A DNA stretch of 64,000 bases, from contig NZ_CP007511.1 in NCBI RefSeq assembly GCF_000818015.1, forward strand, positions 806,001 to 870,000, read 5' to 3'. The position numbers were made by a program, and so were the translations under genes. The notes beneath the pieces are model-generated. The model was not told the DNA's origin, ran no database searches, and saw nothing but the letters and a program-made list of their open reading frames with translations. The stretch comes from Stutzerimonas balearica DSM 6083 (GTDB taxonomy: Bacteria; Pseudomonadota; Gammaproteobacteria; Pseudomonadales; Pseudomonadaceae). Below are positions 42,995 through 52,779 of the stretch, one piece after another; the stretch's first letter is position 1, and every line of letters starts with the position of its first letter.

Positions 42995-44290
42995 TCAGCC
43001 GTTGAAGAAGCCCAGCTTGATCACGAACAGCGCCGAGAGGATCCACATCGCCGGGCTCAGCTCGCGCCAGCGGCCGGCCAGCAGCTTGATGGCGGTCCAG
43101 GCGATGAAGCCGAAGGCGATGCCGTTGGCGATGGAGAAGGTCAGCGGCATGGCCAGCGCGGCGATGGCCACCGGCGCGGCGACGGTGAGGTCGTCCCAGT
43201 CGATGCCGGCCAGGCTGCTCATCATCAGCACGGCGACGAACAGCAGCGCCGGGGCGGTGGCGTAGGCCGGCACGGCGCCAGCCAGCGGGGCGAAGAACAG
43301 GCTGAGCAGGAACAGCAGGGCGACCACGCAGGCGGTCAGGCCCGTGCGCCCGCCGGAGCTGATGCCGGCGGCCGACTCGATGTAGCTGGTGGTGGTCGAG
43401 GTGCCCAGCGCGGCACCGGCCATGGTCGCGGTGCTGTCGGCCAGCAGGGCGCGGCCCAGGCGCGGCATGCGGCCGTCCTTGTCCAGCAGGTCGGCCTTTT
43501 GTGCGACACCGATCAGGGTGCCGGAGGTGTCGAACAGATCGACGAAGAGAAAGGCGAAGATCACCGAGAGCAGGCCGATGTCCAGTGCGCCGGCGATGTC
43601 CAGTTGCAGCAGGGTCGGCGCCAGCGACGGCGGCATCGAGACCACCGAGCCCAGTTCGGAGAGGCCGAGCACGATCGACAGCCCGGTGACCAGCAGGATG
43701 CCGATCATCACCGCGCCGGTGACCTTGCGGTAGGCCAGTGCGGCGATCACGAAGAAGCCCAGGCAGGCCAGCAGCGGCCCGCCGCTGGTGAGGTCGCCGA
43801 GGCCGACCAGGGTGGCCGGGTTGTCGACCACGATGCCGGCGTTCTTCAGCGCGATGATCGCCAGGAACAGGCCGATGCCCGCGGCGATGCCGGCGCGCAG
43901 GGCCAGCGGAATGCTGTGGATGATCCACTCGCGGATCTTGAAGATCGACAGCGCGAAGAAGATCGCACCGGAGAGGAACACGGCGCCCAGCGCGGTCTGC
44001 CAGGTGTAGCCCATGGTCAGCACCACGGTGTAGGTGAAGAAGGCGTTCAGCCCCATGCCCGGCGCCAGCGCGATCGGGTAGTTGGCCAGCAGGCCCATCA
44101 CCGCCGAGCCGATGGCCGCGGCCAGGCAGGTAGCGACGAACACCGCGCCGTGGTCCATCCCGGCCTCGGCAAGGATGCTCGGGTTGACGAACAGGATGTA
44201 GGCCATCGTCAGAAAGGTCGTGAGACCGGCGAGGATCTCGGTGCGCACCGTGGTGTGGTGAGCCTTGAGTTGGAACAGCTTTTCCAGCAT
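42995..44290 (-). CDS. NCS2-family purine permease (guanine/hypoxanthine type)
   Basis: 431 aa, 12-14 membrane segments. Motifs PGMGLNAFFTYTVV near residue 77, DLFDTSGTLIGVA near 256 and GTSTTTSYIESAAGISSGGRTGL near 290 place it in the AzgA/AdeP/GhxP branch of the NCS2 (xanthine/uracil) family, which imports adenine, guanine or hypoxanthine with protons. No purine riboswitch-like fold is evident in the 139-nt upstream gap. Confidence 0.92.
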   Translation of the reverse strand: MLEKLFQLKAHHTTVRTEILAGLTTFLTMAYILFVNPSILAEAGMDHGAVFVATCLAAAIGSAVMGLLANYPIALAPGMGLNAFFTYTVVLTMGYTWQTALGAVFLSGAIFFALSIFKIREWIIHSIPLALRAGIAAGIGLFLAIIALKNAGIVVDNPATLVGLGDLTSGGPLLACLGFFVIAALAYRKVTGAVMIGILLVTGLSIVLGLSELGSVVSMPPSLAPTLLQLDIAGALDIGLLSVIFAFLFVDLFDTSGTLIGVAQKADLLDKDGRMPRLGRALLADSTATMAGAALGTSTTTSYIESAAGISSGGRTGLTACVVALLFLLSLFFAPLAGAVPAYATAPALLFVAVLMMSSLAGIDWDDLTVAAPVAIAALAMPLTFSIANGIAFGFIAWTAIKLLAGRWRELSPAMWILSALFVIKLGFFNG

Positions 44291-44429
44291 GGGATTTCCC
44301 TTGTTTACCGGTCTTGATCGGAGACGTTCGCGCGCTCTTTAGCAAAGCCCAAGGTCGCGCCAGTGGCAAAAGCCGCGGATATTACACCGCCAGCCGGTAG
44401 CGGTGCAGCGCCGCGAGCGTCGCAGCCGA

Positions 44430-45893
44430 TCAGTCGTCTCCGGCGTGCGCGGGGCCCTCGCTCGCGCCCGTCCAACCGCCCCCCAGCGCGACGAACAGGG
44501 CGACCTGGGCGGTGGCCAGCGCCGAGCGCCCGGCGACCGCGCGCTGGCGCGCCTGGAGCGCGCCGCGCTGGGCGTCGAGCACTTCGCTGAGGTTCACCTC
44601 GCCGACCCGGTAGCTGCGCTGGGCCAGGGCATAGGTGCGCTGGCGATACGCCAGGGTGCGTTCGAGCGCGGCGTGCCGCCGGGTCTGCCCGTCGATCCGC
44701 GCCAGCGCGCGCTCGACCTCTTCCAGCGCCTCGGCCAGGGCCTGCTCGAAACCGATGTAGGCGCTGCGGTTCTCGACATCGGCCAGGTCGATGGCCGCGC
44801 CGCGTCGGCGGTAGTCGAGAAACGGCAGGCCAAAGGTCGCGCCGACCCGGGCGAAGTTCGACGCGCTGGAAATCGCGTCCCCCAGGGCCAGCCCCGAACG
44901 GCCGACCGCGGCCTGTACGGCCAGGGTCGGGAACAGGTCGCGGCGTGCCGCCAGCGCCTCCAGTTCGCTGCCGCGCAGGCGTGCCGCCTCGGCGATCAGG
45001 TCCGGCCGTCGGCGCAGCAGGTCGATCGGTTGGCCGGCCGGGATGGGGTCCTGCGCCAGCGGGATCGGCGCCGGCTCGGCCAGGCGTGCGGCATGGCTGC
45101 CCGGTGGCTCGGCCAGCAGCGTGTCGAGTGCGAGCCCGGCTTCGGCCAGGTCGATCTCCAGCGCGCCGAGCTCGGCTTCAAGCCCGGCGCGCTCCGCCGC
45201 GGTGGCCTCGACGTCCAGGCGGGTCACTTCGCCGGCATGGAACAGCAGCCCGGCGATGCGCTCGAGTTCGCGGGCAATGGCGATGGCCTCGACCAGCAAG
45301 GCGCGCTGCGCCGCCAGCGCCCGCAACTGCAGGTAGCCCTGCGCGGCGTTGGCGGCCACCGCCAGGCGGGCGGCGACCGCCTGCGCCTGGGCCGAGCGCA
45401 ACGCCTGGCCGGCGGCCTCGCTGCGGGCTCGGGTGGCGCCGAACAGGTCGAGCTCCCAGGTGGCCTGCAGGGCCAGCTCCCAGCTGTCGAAGCTGATCCA
45501 GTCGTCGTCCGGCACGATCTCGGCGAGCGGGCCTTCGGCCGGCGCCTGCTGATCGTTCTCGATCCATTGCCGGCTGGCCGAGCCGGGCAGGTCGAAGGTC
45601 GGGAACAGCCCGGCGCGCGACTGGCGCAGCTGCGCGCGTGCCGCCTCGACCCGCTGCATGGCCAGGCGCACGTCATGGTTGCGCTGCATGGCGCGCTGCA
45701 CCACGGCGCTCAGCTGCGGGTCGTCGAAGCGCTGCCACCAGTCGGCCAGCGCCTGCTCATCGAGCGGAGCGGCCGAGGCCGGGCCGAACCACTCGGGTGG
45801 AAGCTCGGGCGGCGGTTGCGGCGGGACGCTCGAGCAGGCAGCAAGCGCCAGCGTGGCCGCCAGCACGGCGGATAGGGCAGTGCGAGCCATCAT
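44430..45893 (-). CDS. Outer-membrane efflux lipoprotein (NodT/OprM family)
   Basis: 487 aa. Signal with lipobox LALAACSS, Cys near residue 20. Two OEP repeats with long helices (ALADWWQRFDDPQLSAVVQRAM; RRRPDLIAEAARLRGSELEALAARRDLFPTL) of the TolC-like trimeric channel. The ATG overlaps the RND pump stop (ATGA), so it is the third part of the tripartite system encoded here. Two adjacent ATGs (45893, 45890) are possible starts. Confidence 0.92.
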   Translation of the reverse strand: MMARTALSAVLAATLALAACSSVPPQPPPELPPEWFGPASAAPLDEQALADWWQRFDDPQLSAVVQRAMQRNHDVRLAMQRVEAARAQLRQSRAGLFPTFDLPGSASRQWIENDQQAPAEGPLAEIVPDDDWISFDSWELALQATWELDLFGATRARSEAAGQALRSAQAQAVAARLAVAANAAQGYLQLRALAAQRALLVEAIAIARELERIAGLLFHAGEVTRLDVEATAAERAGLEAELGALEIDLAEAGLALDTLLAEPPGSHAARLAEPAPIPLAQDPIPAGQPIDLLRRRPDLIAEAARLRGSELEALAARRDLFPTLAVQAAVGRSGLALGDAISSASNFARVGATFGLPFLDYRRRGAAIDLADVENRSAYIGFEQALAEALEEVERALARIDGQTRRHAALERTLAYRQRTYALAQRSYRVGEVNLSEVLDAQRGALQARQRAVAGRSALATAQVALFVALGGGWTGASEGPAHAGDD

Positions 45894-48800
45894 GCGGTTT
45901 CCTCCGCGCGCACGCGCATGAACAGCAGGTACAGGCAGGGCACGGCGAGCAGGGTCAGCAGCGTCGCGAAGCTCAGGCCACCCATGATGGTGACGGCCAT
46001 GTTGGCGAAGAACGGGTCGAACAGCAGCGGGATCATGCCCGCCACCGTGGTGCCGGCAGCCATTACCACCGGGCGCAGGCGCGAGGCGGAGGCTTCGACG
46101 ATGGCGGTCAGGCGCGGCACCTGGTCGTCGATCTGCCGATCGATCTCGTCGACCAGCACCACCGCATTCTTGATCAGCATGCCGGTCAGGCTGAGCAGGC
46201 CGAGCAGGGCCATGAAGCCGAACGACTGACCGGTGACCAGCAGGCCGAAGGTCACCCCGCAGATGGCCATCGGCACCACCAGCCAGATCATCAGCGGCTG
46301 GCGCACGCGGGCGAACAGCAACACGGTGACCAGCACCATGGCCAGGTACGGCGTGGCCAGCGTGCTGGCCAGCGCCTGCTGCGCCTCGCTGGACTGCTCG
46401 TAGTCGCCACCCCATTCCAGGCGGTAGTCCGGCGGCAGGTCGAGGCTCTCGATCAGCGGACGAATACGCTGATGGGCGGCGTTGGTGTTTTCGCCGTCCA
46501 GCGGCTCGGCGCGGATGGCAATGGTGCGCACCCGGTCGTAGCGGCCGATGAGGGTGTTCTCGGTGACCGGCTCGACGCCGTCGGCGACCTGGGCCAGTGG
46601 CACGTAGCGCGCGCTCGCCGGGCTCCAGATCAGGCGTTGCAAGAGGTCGTCGTCGCTGGCGCGGTCTTCCGGCGCCGCGCGCAGCAGGATCGGCACCAGC
46701 TCGTCGCGCTCGCGCAGCTGGCTTACCTGCTGGCCCTCGCTGGCCACCGACAGCGAGCGCGCGACCGCCTGGCGCGTCAGGCCGGCATCGGCCAGCCGGT
46801 CGAGGGCCAGGCGGGGCTGCAGGACCGGCACCGGCTGGCGCCAGTTGTCGCGGATGTTGAACACCCGGCCCTGCTCCTCGAGCCGGCGCTGGCCCTCGTT
46901 CGACAGGGCGCGCAGGGTGGCGATGTCCGGCCCGCTGATGCGGGCCTCCAGCTTGGATTCGGCGTTGGGGCCGAACATGAGCTGCATGGCCGCGACGTCC
47001 GCCGAGGGGTAGCGACGCGGCAGGCGATCGTTGATCTCGCGCACCAGGCCCTCGATGCGTTCGGCGTCGCGGGTGCGCACCAGAAAGTGCATCAACGCCG
47101 AGTTCGGCTGCTCGGGCATGTAGGTGAGCATGAAGCGCGAGGCGCCGGCGCCGACGAAAGTGGAAACGTCGGTGACGCCGTCGAGCCCGGCCAGGTACTG
47201 GCCGACCTCCTCGGCGGTGCGGCTGGTCTCGCGGATATGGGTGCCCTGGGGGAGGAACAGGTTGACGTAGAAGATCGGTGTGCTCGACGGCGGAAAGAAG
47301 CTCTGCGGCAGGCGGGTGAAGCCGAACAGGCTGAGCGCGGTCAGGCCGACCAGCACCGCGACCGTCAGCCAGGCGTGCCGCAGCACGCCCCGCACCAGCC
47401 GGCGGAAGCGGTCGTAGAGCGGGCCGTGGTAGGGCTCGTCGGGTTCCTTGCTGCTGTCTGGCTGGCGCGACTCGAGCAGGTAGTGACCGAACAGCGGGAC
47501 CGCCAGCAGCGCCAGCAGCCAGCTCAGCAGCAGCGAGACGGCGATGACGAAGAACAGCGAGAAGAGAAACTCGCCGGTGGTGTCCTGCGACAGGCCGATG
47601 CCGGCAAAGGCCAGGATGCCGATGATGGTCGAGCCGAGCAGCGCCCACTGGGTCTGGCGCAGCGTCTGCTGTGCGGCCTGCAGAATGCTCTGCCCGCGTC
47701 GCTGCTGGATCAGCATGCCATCGCAGACCACCACCGCGTTGTCCACCAGCATGCCCATGGCGATGATCAGCGCGCCCAGCGAGATGCGTTCGAGCTCGAT
47801 GCCGGCTAGCCACATGACGAACAGCGTGCCGAGCACCGTGAGAAACAGCACCGCACCGATGATCGCGCCGGCGCGCAGGCCCATCGCCAGGCACAGCACG
47901 CCGACCACGATGGCCACCGAGAGGAAGACGTTCAGCGCGAAGCTGTTGACCGATTCATCGACGATGCGGTGCTGCTGATACAGCGGGTGCAGTTCGGCGC
48001 CGACCGGCATGCGGTAGTGGATGGCTTCCAGCGTGGCCTCGACGCGTTCGCCGACCTTGACGATGTTGCTCCCGGAAATGCCGCTGATGCCCAGCGTCAG
48101 CGCCGGCTCGCCGTTGTGCCGGATGATCTGCCGCGGGCGCTCGGCATAATCGCGGCGAATGCTGGCGATGCTGCCCAGATCGACCCGCCCGTCGCCCTGG
48201 CCGACCGGCAGCGCGCGCAGCTCGTCGAGCGAGTCGAAGGCGCCGCTGGGGCGCAGGCGCAGGAAGAACTGCCCGCTCTTCACGCCGCCGGCTTCGACCG
48301 CAGCGTCGGCATCGGCCAGGGCCGCGGCGATCTCGTCGGGGCCGATGCGCAGCGCGGCGAGCTGCGCCTGGTTGACCTGGACGACGATCTGCTCTTCCTG
48401 CACGCCGGCGATCTCGACCTTGCCCACGCCGTCGGTGGCCAGCAGGCTGCGGCGCAGTTCCTTGGCCAGTTCGTGCAGCTCGTGCGGTGTCATGCCTTCG
48501 CCGGTCAGTGCATAGAAGATGCCGTAGACATCGCCGAAGTCGTCGTTGACCTGTGGTGGGCGCGCGCCGGAGGGCAGGTCGCCCTGGGCGTCGCCGACCT
48601 TGTTGCGCAGCTCGTCCCAGATCTGCGGCAGGGCATCGCCGGCATAGCGATCCTGGATTTCCACGCGGATTTCGGAGAGTTCCGGCATCGACCGCGAGCG
48701 GATCTCCTTGACCTGCGACATCTGCTGGATGGCGCTCTCAAGCGTCTCGGTGACCTGTTGCTCGACCTCCAGCGCGCTGGCGCCGGGGTACTGGGTGTTG

Positions 48801-48940
48801 ATCACCGCTTCCTTGATGGTGAACTCGGGGTCTTCCAGGCGGCCGATCTCGAAGAACGCCACCACGCCGCCGACCAGGCAGGTGAGCACCAGTATCCAGA
48901 CGTTGACCGCGCGAGTGATCGCGTAACGGGCGAAATCCAT
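45890..48940 (-). CDS. RND-family efflux pump inner-membrane subunit
   Basis: 1016 aa, close to the usual 1010-1050. First helix and start MDFARYAITRAVNVWIL, two large periplasmic loops, and proton-relay region IIAMGMLVDNAVVVCDG in helix 4 with its symmetric partner TGMLIKNAVVLVDEI in the second half. The RND type is hydrophobe/amphiphile (AcrB-like, near the TriC group) rather than heavy metal. Substrate cannot be read from sequence. The adaptor gene ends 4 nt before it and the channel gene overlaps it. Confidence 0.95.
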   Translation of the reverse strand: MDFARYAITRAVNVWILVLTCLVGGVVAFFEIGRLEDPEFTIKEAVINTQYPGASALEVEQQVTETLESAIQQMSQVKEIRSRSMPELSEIRVEIQDRYAGDALPQIWDELRNKVGDAQGDLPSGARPPQVNDDFGDVYGIFYALTGEGMTPHELHELAKELRRSLLATDGVGKVEIAGVQEEQIVVQVNQAQLAALRIGPDEIAAALADADAAVEAGGVKSGQFFLRLRPSGAFDSLDELRALPVGQGDGRVDLGSIASIRRDYAERPRQIIRHNGEPALTLGISGISGSNIVKVGERVEATLEAIHYRMPVGAELHPLYQQHRIVDESVNSFALNVFLSVAIVVGVLCLAMGLRAGAIIGAVLFLTVLGTLFVMWLAGIELERISLGALIIAMGMLVDNAVVVCDGMLIQQRRGQSILQAAQQTLRQTQWALLGSTIIGILAFAGIGLSQDTTGEFLFSLFFVIAVSLLLSWLLALLAVPLFGHYLLESRQPDSSKEPDEPYHGPLYDRFRRLVRGVLRHAWLTVAVLVGLTALSLFGFTRLPQSFFPPSSTPIFYVNLFLPQGTHIRETSRTAEEVGQYLAGLDGVTDVSTFVGAGASRFMLTYMPEQPNSALMHFLVRTRDAERIEGLVREINDRLPRRYPSADVAAMQLMFGPNAESKLEARISGPDIATLRALSNEGQRRLEEQGRVFNIRDNWRQPVPVLQPRLALDRLADAGLTRQAVARSLSVASEGQQVSQLRERDELVPILLRAAPEDRASDDDLLQRLIWSPASARYVPLAQVADGVEPVTENTLIGRYDRVRTIAIRAEPLDGENTNAAHQRIRPLIESLDLPPDYRLEWGGDYEQSSEAQQALASTLATPYLAMVLVTVLLFARVRQPLMIWLVVPMAICGVTFGLLVTGQSFGFMALLGLLSLTGMLIKNAVVLVDEIDRQIDDQVPRLTAIVEASASRLRPVVMAAGTTVAGMIPLLFDPFFANMAVTIMGGLSFATLLTLLAVPCLYLLFMRVRAEETA

Positions 48941-48944
48941 CGGC

Positions 48945-50024
48945 TCAGTTCCGCTGCCGCGCTTCGATGGCCTGGCCCTCATGCAGCTTGCTGGCGCCGG
49001 CGACGACCAGTGGGCGCCCACCCTCGAGCCCGTCGCCGGCGACCAGCGCATCGCCCTGCTCGATCGCCTGCAGCTGTACGCGATGCCGGCGGGCGCGGCC
49101 GTCGGCGGCGAACCATAGGTAGTGGCTGCCGTCGCTGGCGGTCTGCAGCGCCGCCAGTGGTACGCGGAAATGCTCCGGCAGCGGTGCCTGCAGCGCCACC
49201 GGGCGGACCAGCTCGACGCGCATGGCCATGCCGGGCAACACGTTGACCTCCTCAGGCGAGTCGCCCTGCAGGATCAGGCGGTAGGTGCGTGCGCCCTCCT
49301 GCGGTTGCGTGCTGTGTTCCTTGTAGCGCAGCGGCAGGCTGAGATCGGCGATCACCAGTTGGCCCTCGGCCTCCAGCTCGGGGCCGAGCGGCAGGCTCAG
49401 CGCGGCATTTTCCGGGAGGTCGACGGCGACCTCGACGTGGCCGTTGTCCTGCATGGCGAACACCGGGGTGCCAACCGCGACGACCATGTCCGGCTCGACG
49501 AGGCGGCGGGCGATGACGCCGTCGAACGGTGCCTTCAGGCGCGTGCGAGCCAGGTCGCGCAAGGCACTGTCGCGCGCCACGCGCGCCGCCACGGTGTTGG
49601 CCTGCAGCGGCTCGACGGCCGCCGGGGCGAGGATGCCCTCGGCGAGCAGCTCGCGCTTGCGCGCCAGGTCCGCCTCCAGCTGGGCCAGGCGTGCCTTCGC
49701 CTCGCGCAGCTGCAGCTGGTAGTCGGTGCGGTCGAGTTCGGCCAGCAGCTGGCCGCGCTTGACGTGCGTGCCTTCGTCGACGGCGATGCGCTCGATGCGG
49801 CCGGGCACCTCGAACGACAGCTGGGTGCTGGTCACGCTCTGCACCACGCCGGCGAAACGCAACGGTTCGGGCGCCGGGCGGGCGGGCTGCAGCGGCTCGA
49901 CGATCGCCACCCGCGGGGGCTGCGCGGCCGGCTCGCTGTCATCGGCACAGCCGCCGAGCACCAGCAGGCAGGGCAGCAGCGCAAGCCAGCGGTGCAGCGG
50001 TCGGACGGAGGAAGAGGAGGGCAT
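48945..50024 (-). CDS. RND efflux periplasmic adaptor lipoprotein (MFP)
   Basis: 359 aa. Lipobox LVLGGC with Cys near residue 26. Lipoyl/hairpin layout: FEVPGRIERIAVDEGTHVKRGQLLAELD, a coiled-coil hairpin at about 95-150, and RLKAPFDGVIARRLVEPD closing the lipoyl domain, then beta-barrel and membrane-proximal domains. First gene of adaptor-pump-channel. No regulator gene is adjacent; the divergent neighbour is the XdhC-like gene. Confidence 0.93.
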   Translation of the reverse strand: MPSSSSVRPLHRWLALLPCLLVLGGCADDSEPAAQPPRVAIVEPLQPARPAPEPLRFAGVVQSVTSTQLSFEVPGRIERIAVDEGTHVKRGQLLAELDRTDYQLQLREAKARLAQLEADLARKRELLAEGILAPAAVEPLQANTVAARVARDSALRDLARTRLKAPFDGVIARRLVEPDMVVAVGTPVFAMQDNGHVEVAVDLPENAALSLPLGPELEAEGQLVIADLSLPLRYKEHSTQPQEGARTYRLILQGDSPEEVNVLPGMAMRVELVRPVALQAPLPEHFRVPLAALQTASDGSHYLWFAADGRARRHRVQLQAIEQGDALVAGDGLEGGRPLVVAGASKLHEGQAIEARQRN

Positions 50025-50218
50025 CCGGGCTCCTGGACGTCGAATCGTGGCGGGGACGGCGGGCGCGGCCGTCCGGGACCTTCTGTAGAACACCGCTCGT
50101 CGGCAGGAGTTCGTCACGCCAGCACACCCCGGCCCGGCTACGGCGAACCAACCCGCCTGGCGTCCAGTCAGTCAAGACAGGCCGACAACCGCCGGCCATG
50201 ATCGAGACAGGAGTGGGA

Positions 50219-51181
50219 ATGGACAGCGTGGATCTCGCCGTCCTGCGCCGCGCCCGGCAGTGGCTGGGCGACGGTCGGCAGGTATGGCTCTACACCGTGG
50301 TCGAGACCTGGGGCAGCGCGCCGCGGCCGGTCGGCTCCCTGCTGGCGCTGCGCGAGGACGGCCGGGTGGAAGGCTCGGTATCCGGCGGCTGCGTCGAGGA
50401 CGATCTGCTGGCACGTATCGGCGACGCGCCCGAACGACAGCGCTGCGAGCTCATCACCTACGGCGTCAGCAAGGAGGAATCGGCGCGCTTCGGCCTGCCC
50501 TGTGGCGGCACCCTGCGCCTGGTGCAGGAGCCGCTACGCACGGTCGCCTGGCTCGACGAGCTGCTTGCGCGCTGTTCGGCGCACCAGCGCGTGCTGCGGC
50601 GGCTGGACCTGCAGAGCGGCCGGGTCGAGCTGCTGCCGGCCGATGTCCAGACGCAACTGCGCTTCGACGGCCAGACCCTGCAGGCTCCGTTCGGCCCGGC
50701 CTGGCGGCTGCTGCTGATCGGTGCCGGGCAACTGTCGCGCTACACCGCCGAGCTCGCCCTGGGGCTCGGCTTCGAGGTGCTGATCTGCGACCCGCGGCCC
50801 GGTTACCGGCATGACTGGCCGGCGGCGGTACGCTTCGTTTCGGGCATGCCGGACGACGCGGTGGCGGCGATCGAGCCGGACGCCCACACCGCCATCGTCG
50901 CACTGACCCACGACCCGCGGCTGGACGACATGGCGCTGCTCACCGCGCTCGACTCGGCGGCGTTCTACGTCGGCGCCCTGGGCTCGCGGCGCAACAGCGA
51001 GGCCCGCAAGGAGCGCTTGCTCGCGCTGGGCCTGCAGGCGAGCGCCGTGGCGCGGCTGCATGGGCCGATCGGCCTGGCCATCGGCAGCCGCACGCCGGCG
51101 GAGATCGCGCTGTCGCTGATGGCGCAGGTCGTGGCCATTCGCAACGGGGCCGGCGAGACGCTTGCGCAGCGCTGTGCCTGA
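50219..51181 (+). CDS. XdhC/CoxI-family molybdenum-cofactor maturation factor
   Basis: 320 aa. N-terminal XdhC/CoxI domain with the VETWGSAPRPVGSLLAL and SVSGGCVEDDLL motifs, and C-terminal Rossmann-type XdhC_C domain (LLLIGAGQLSRYTAELAL near residue 165; GALGSRRNSEARKERL near 250). These proteins bind the cofactor, help sulfurate it, and insert it into one partner molybdenum hydroxylase, as PaoD does for PaoABC. The ATG at 50219 has AGGAG just upstream; an in-frame ATG at 50198 is the alternative. It precedes the three hydroxylase genes. Confidence 0.9.
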   Translation: MDSVDLAVLRRARQWLGDGRQVWLYTVVETWGSAPRPVGSLLALREDGRVEGSVSGGCVEDDLLARIGDAPERQRCELITYGVSKEESARFGLPCGGTLRLVQEPLRTVAWLDELLARCSAHQRVLRRLDLQSGRVELLPADVQTQLRFDGQTLQAPFGPAWRLLLIGAGQLSRYTAELALGLGFEVLICDPRPGYRHDWPAAVRFVSGMPDDAVAAIEPDAHTAIVALTHDPRLDDMALLTALDSAAFYVGALGSRRNSEARKERLLALGLQASAVARLHGPIGLAIGSRTPAEIALSLMAQVVAIRNGAGETLAQRCA

Positions 51182-51277
51182 GCGGTCGACGAAGCCGCTG
51201 AACGATGGATGCGCGCGGCCGGTCGTAACCCCAGATGCACGGATGCCGCCCTTGAGCCACCTGACCGTGAGGCTGCC

Positions 51278-51796
51278 ATGAGCCAGAACCTCCCCGAGGC
51301 AGGCGCACCCGCCGCCTGCCACATCACGCTCGAGCTGAACGGCGAACGCCGCGAGCTCGATGTCCAGCCCTGGACCACCCTGCTCGACCTGCTCCGCGAC
51401 CACCTGGGCCTGACCGGCACGAAGAAGGGCTGCGACCACGGCCAGTGCGGCGCCTGCACCGTGCTTGTCGACGGCCACCGCATCAATAGCTGCCTGAGCC
51501 TGGCGGTGATGCAGGACGGCGCGCAGGTGACCACCATCGAAGGCCTGGCCGACGAAGACGCGCTGCACCCGATGCAGGCCGCCTTCGTTCGCCACGATGC
51601 CTTTCAGTGCGGCTATTGCACGCCCGGGCAGATCTGCTCGGCGGTAGGCTTGGCCAACGAGAACCGGGCCCGGACCCGCGACGAGCTGCGCGAGCAGATG
51701 AGCGGCAACCTGTGCCGCTGCGGCGCCTATCCAAACATCCTCGCCGCCATCGAGGACGCACTGCCGACCCTGCGCGGCCAGGGAGGCGACACATGA
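51278..51796 (+). CDS. Molybdenum hydroxylase [2Fe-2S] subunit (PaoA/YagT-like)
   Basis: 172 aa. Two [2Fe-2S] clusters: C52, C57, C60, C72 (plant-type) and C111, C114, C146, C148. Unlike E. coli PaoA it has no twin-arginine signal peptide; the N-terminus is MSQNLPEAGAPAACH. The complex is therefore expected in the cytoplasm unless another route exists. It overlaps the FAD subunit gene by 4 nt (ATGA). Confidence 0.93.
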   Translation: MSQNLPEAGAPAACHITLELNGERRELDVQPWTTLLDLLRDHLGLTGTKKGCDHGQCGACTVLVDGHRINSCLSLAVMQDGAQVTTIEGLADEDALHPMQAAFVRHDAFQCGYCTPGQICSAVGLANENRARTRDELREQMSGNLCRCGAYPNILAAIEDALPTLRGQGGDT

Positions 51797-52779
51797 CGCC
51801 GTTCAGCTATCACCGCCCCGAGGCGATCGACGAGGCGCTCGCGCTGATCGGCCCGGACAGCCGCTTCATCGCCGGCGGCACCAACCTGCTCGACCTGATG
51901 AAGGAAAACGTGCTGCACCCGCGCCGGCTGATCGACATCAACCGCCTGCCGTTGCGCGAGATCACGCCGACGCCCGAAGGCGGCCTGCTGATCGGCGCGC
52001 TGGTCGGCAATGCCGAGCTGGCCTGGGACCCGCGCATCGAGGCGCGCTACCCGCTGGTGGCCAAGGCGATCCTCGCCGGCGCCTCGCCGCAGCTGCGCAA
52101 CATGGCCAGCACCGGCGGCAACCTGCTGCAGCGCACCCGCTGCTACTACTTCTACGACGCGCAGACACCCTGCAACAAACGCGAACCGGGCAGCGGCTGC
52201 CCGGCGCGCGACGGCCTCAACCGCATGCACGCGATCCTCGGCGCCAGCGAGGCCTGCGTGGCGGTGCATCCGTCCGACCTCTGCGTGGCGCTGGCGGCGC
52301 TGGGCGCGCAGGTTCATACCCAGGGCCCGCAGGGCAAGCGGCGCATCGATTTCGCCGACTTCCACCGCCTGCCGGGCGACGAACCCTGGCGCGACAACAA
52401 CCTCGATGAGCGCGAGCTGATCACGGCCGTCGAGCTGCCCGCGCAGGGCTACGCCAACCACAGCGCCTACCTCAAGCTGCGCGACCGCGCGTCCTATGCG
52501 TTCGCGCTGGTCTCGGTGGCCGCCGCGCTGGATCTCGACGGCGAGCAGATCCGCGGCGCGCACATCGCCCTGGGCGGTGTGGCGCACAAGCCATGGCGCG
52601 TGATCGAGGCCGAGCAACTGCTCTGCGGTCGCCGGGCCGAACCGGCGGCCTTTGCCGAGGCCGCCGAGCGCCTGCTGCAGGGCGCACAGCCCCTGGCCGG
52701 CAACGCCTTCAAGATCGAACTGGCCCGGCGCGCGATCGTTCGCGCGCTCGGCGAAGCCGCAGGAGGAACCCCGCGATGA
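51793..52779 (+). CDS. Molybdenum hydroxylase FAD subunit (PaoB/YagS-like)
   Basis: 328 aa. FAD-binding motifs FIAGGTNLLDLMK near residue 26 and ASTGGNLLQRTRC near 105. The insert with C117, C127 and C136 (RCYYFYDAQTPCNK, GSGCPARDG) fits the extra [4Fe-4S] cluster that marks the PaoB branch of this family. It passes electrons from the molybdenum site to an acceptor. ATGA overlaps on both sides show strict translational coupling. Confidence 0.93.
   Translation: MTPFSYHRPEAIDEALALIGPDSRFIAGGTNLLDLMKENVLHPRRLIDINRLPLREITPTPEGGLLIGALVGNAELAWDPRIEARYPLVAKAILAGASPQLRNMASTGGNLLQRTRCYYFYDAQTPCNKREPGSGCPARDGLNRMHAILGASEACVAVHPSDLCVALAALGAQVHTQGPQGKRRIDFADFHRLPGDEPWRDNNLDERELITAVELPAQGYANHSAYLKLRDRASYAFALVSVAAALDLDGEQIRGAHIALGGVAHKPWRVIEAEQLLCGRRAEPAAFAEAAERLLQGAQPLAGNAFKIELARRAIVRALGEAAGGTPR

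Noticed and set aside
44430..47894. 1154-codon frame that would fuse sequence ahead of the outer-membrane channel
   Set aside because: The N-terminal two thirds lie out of frame over the RND pump gene; the lipobox start at 45893 is clear.
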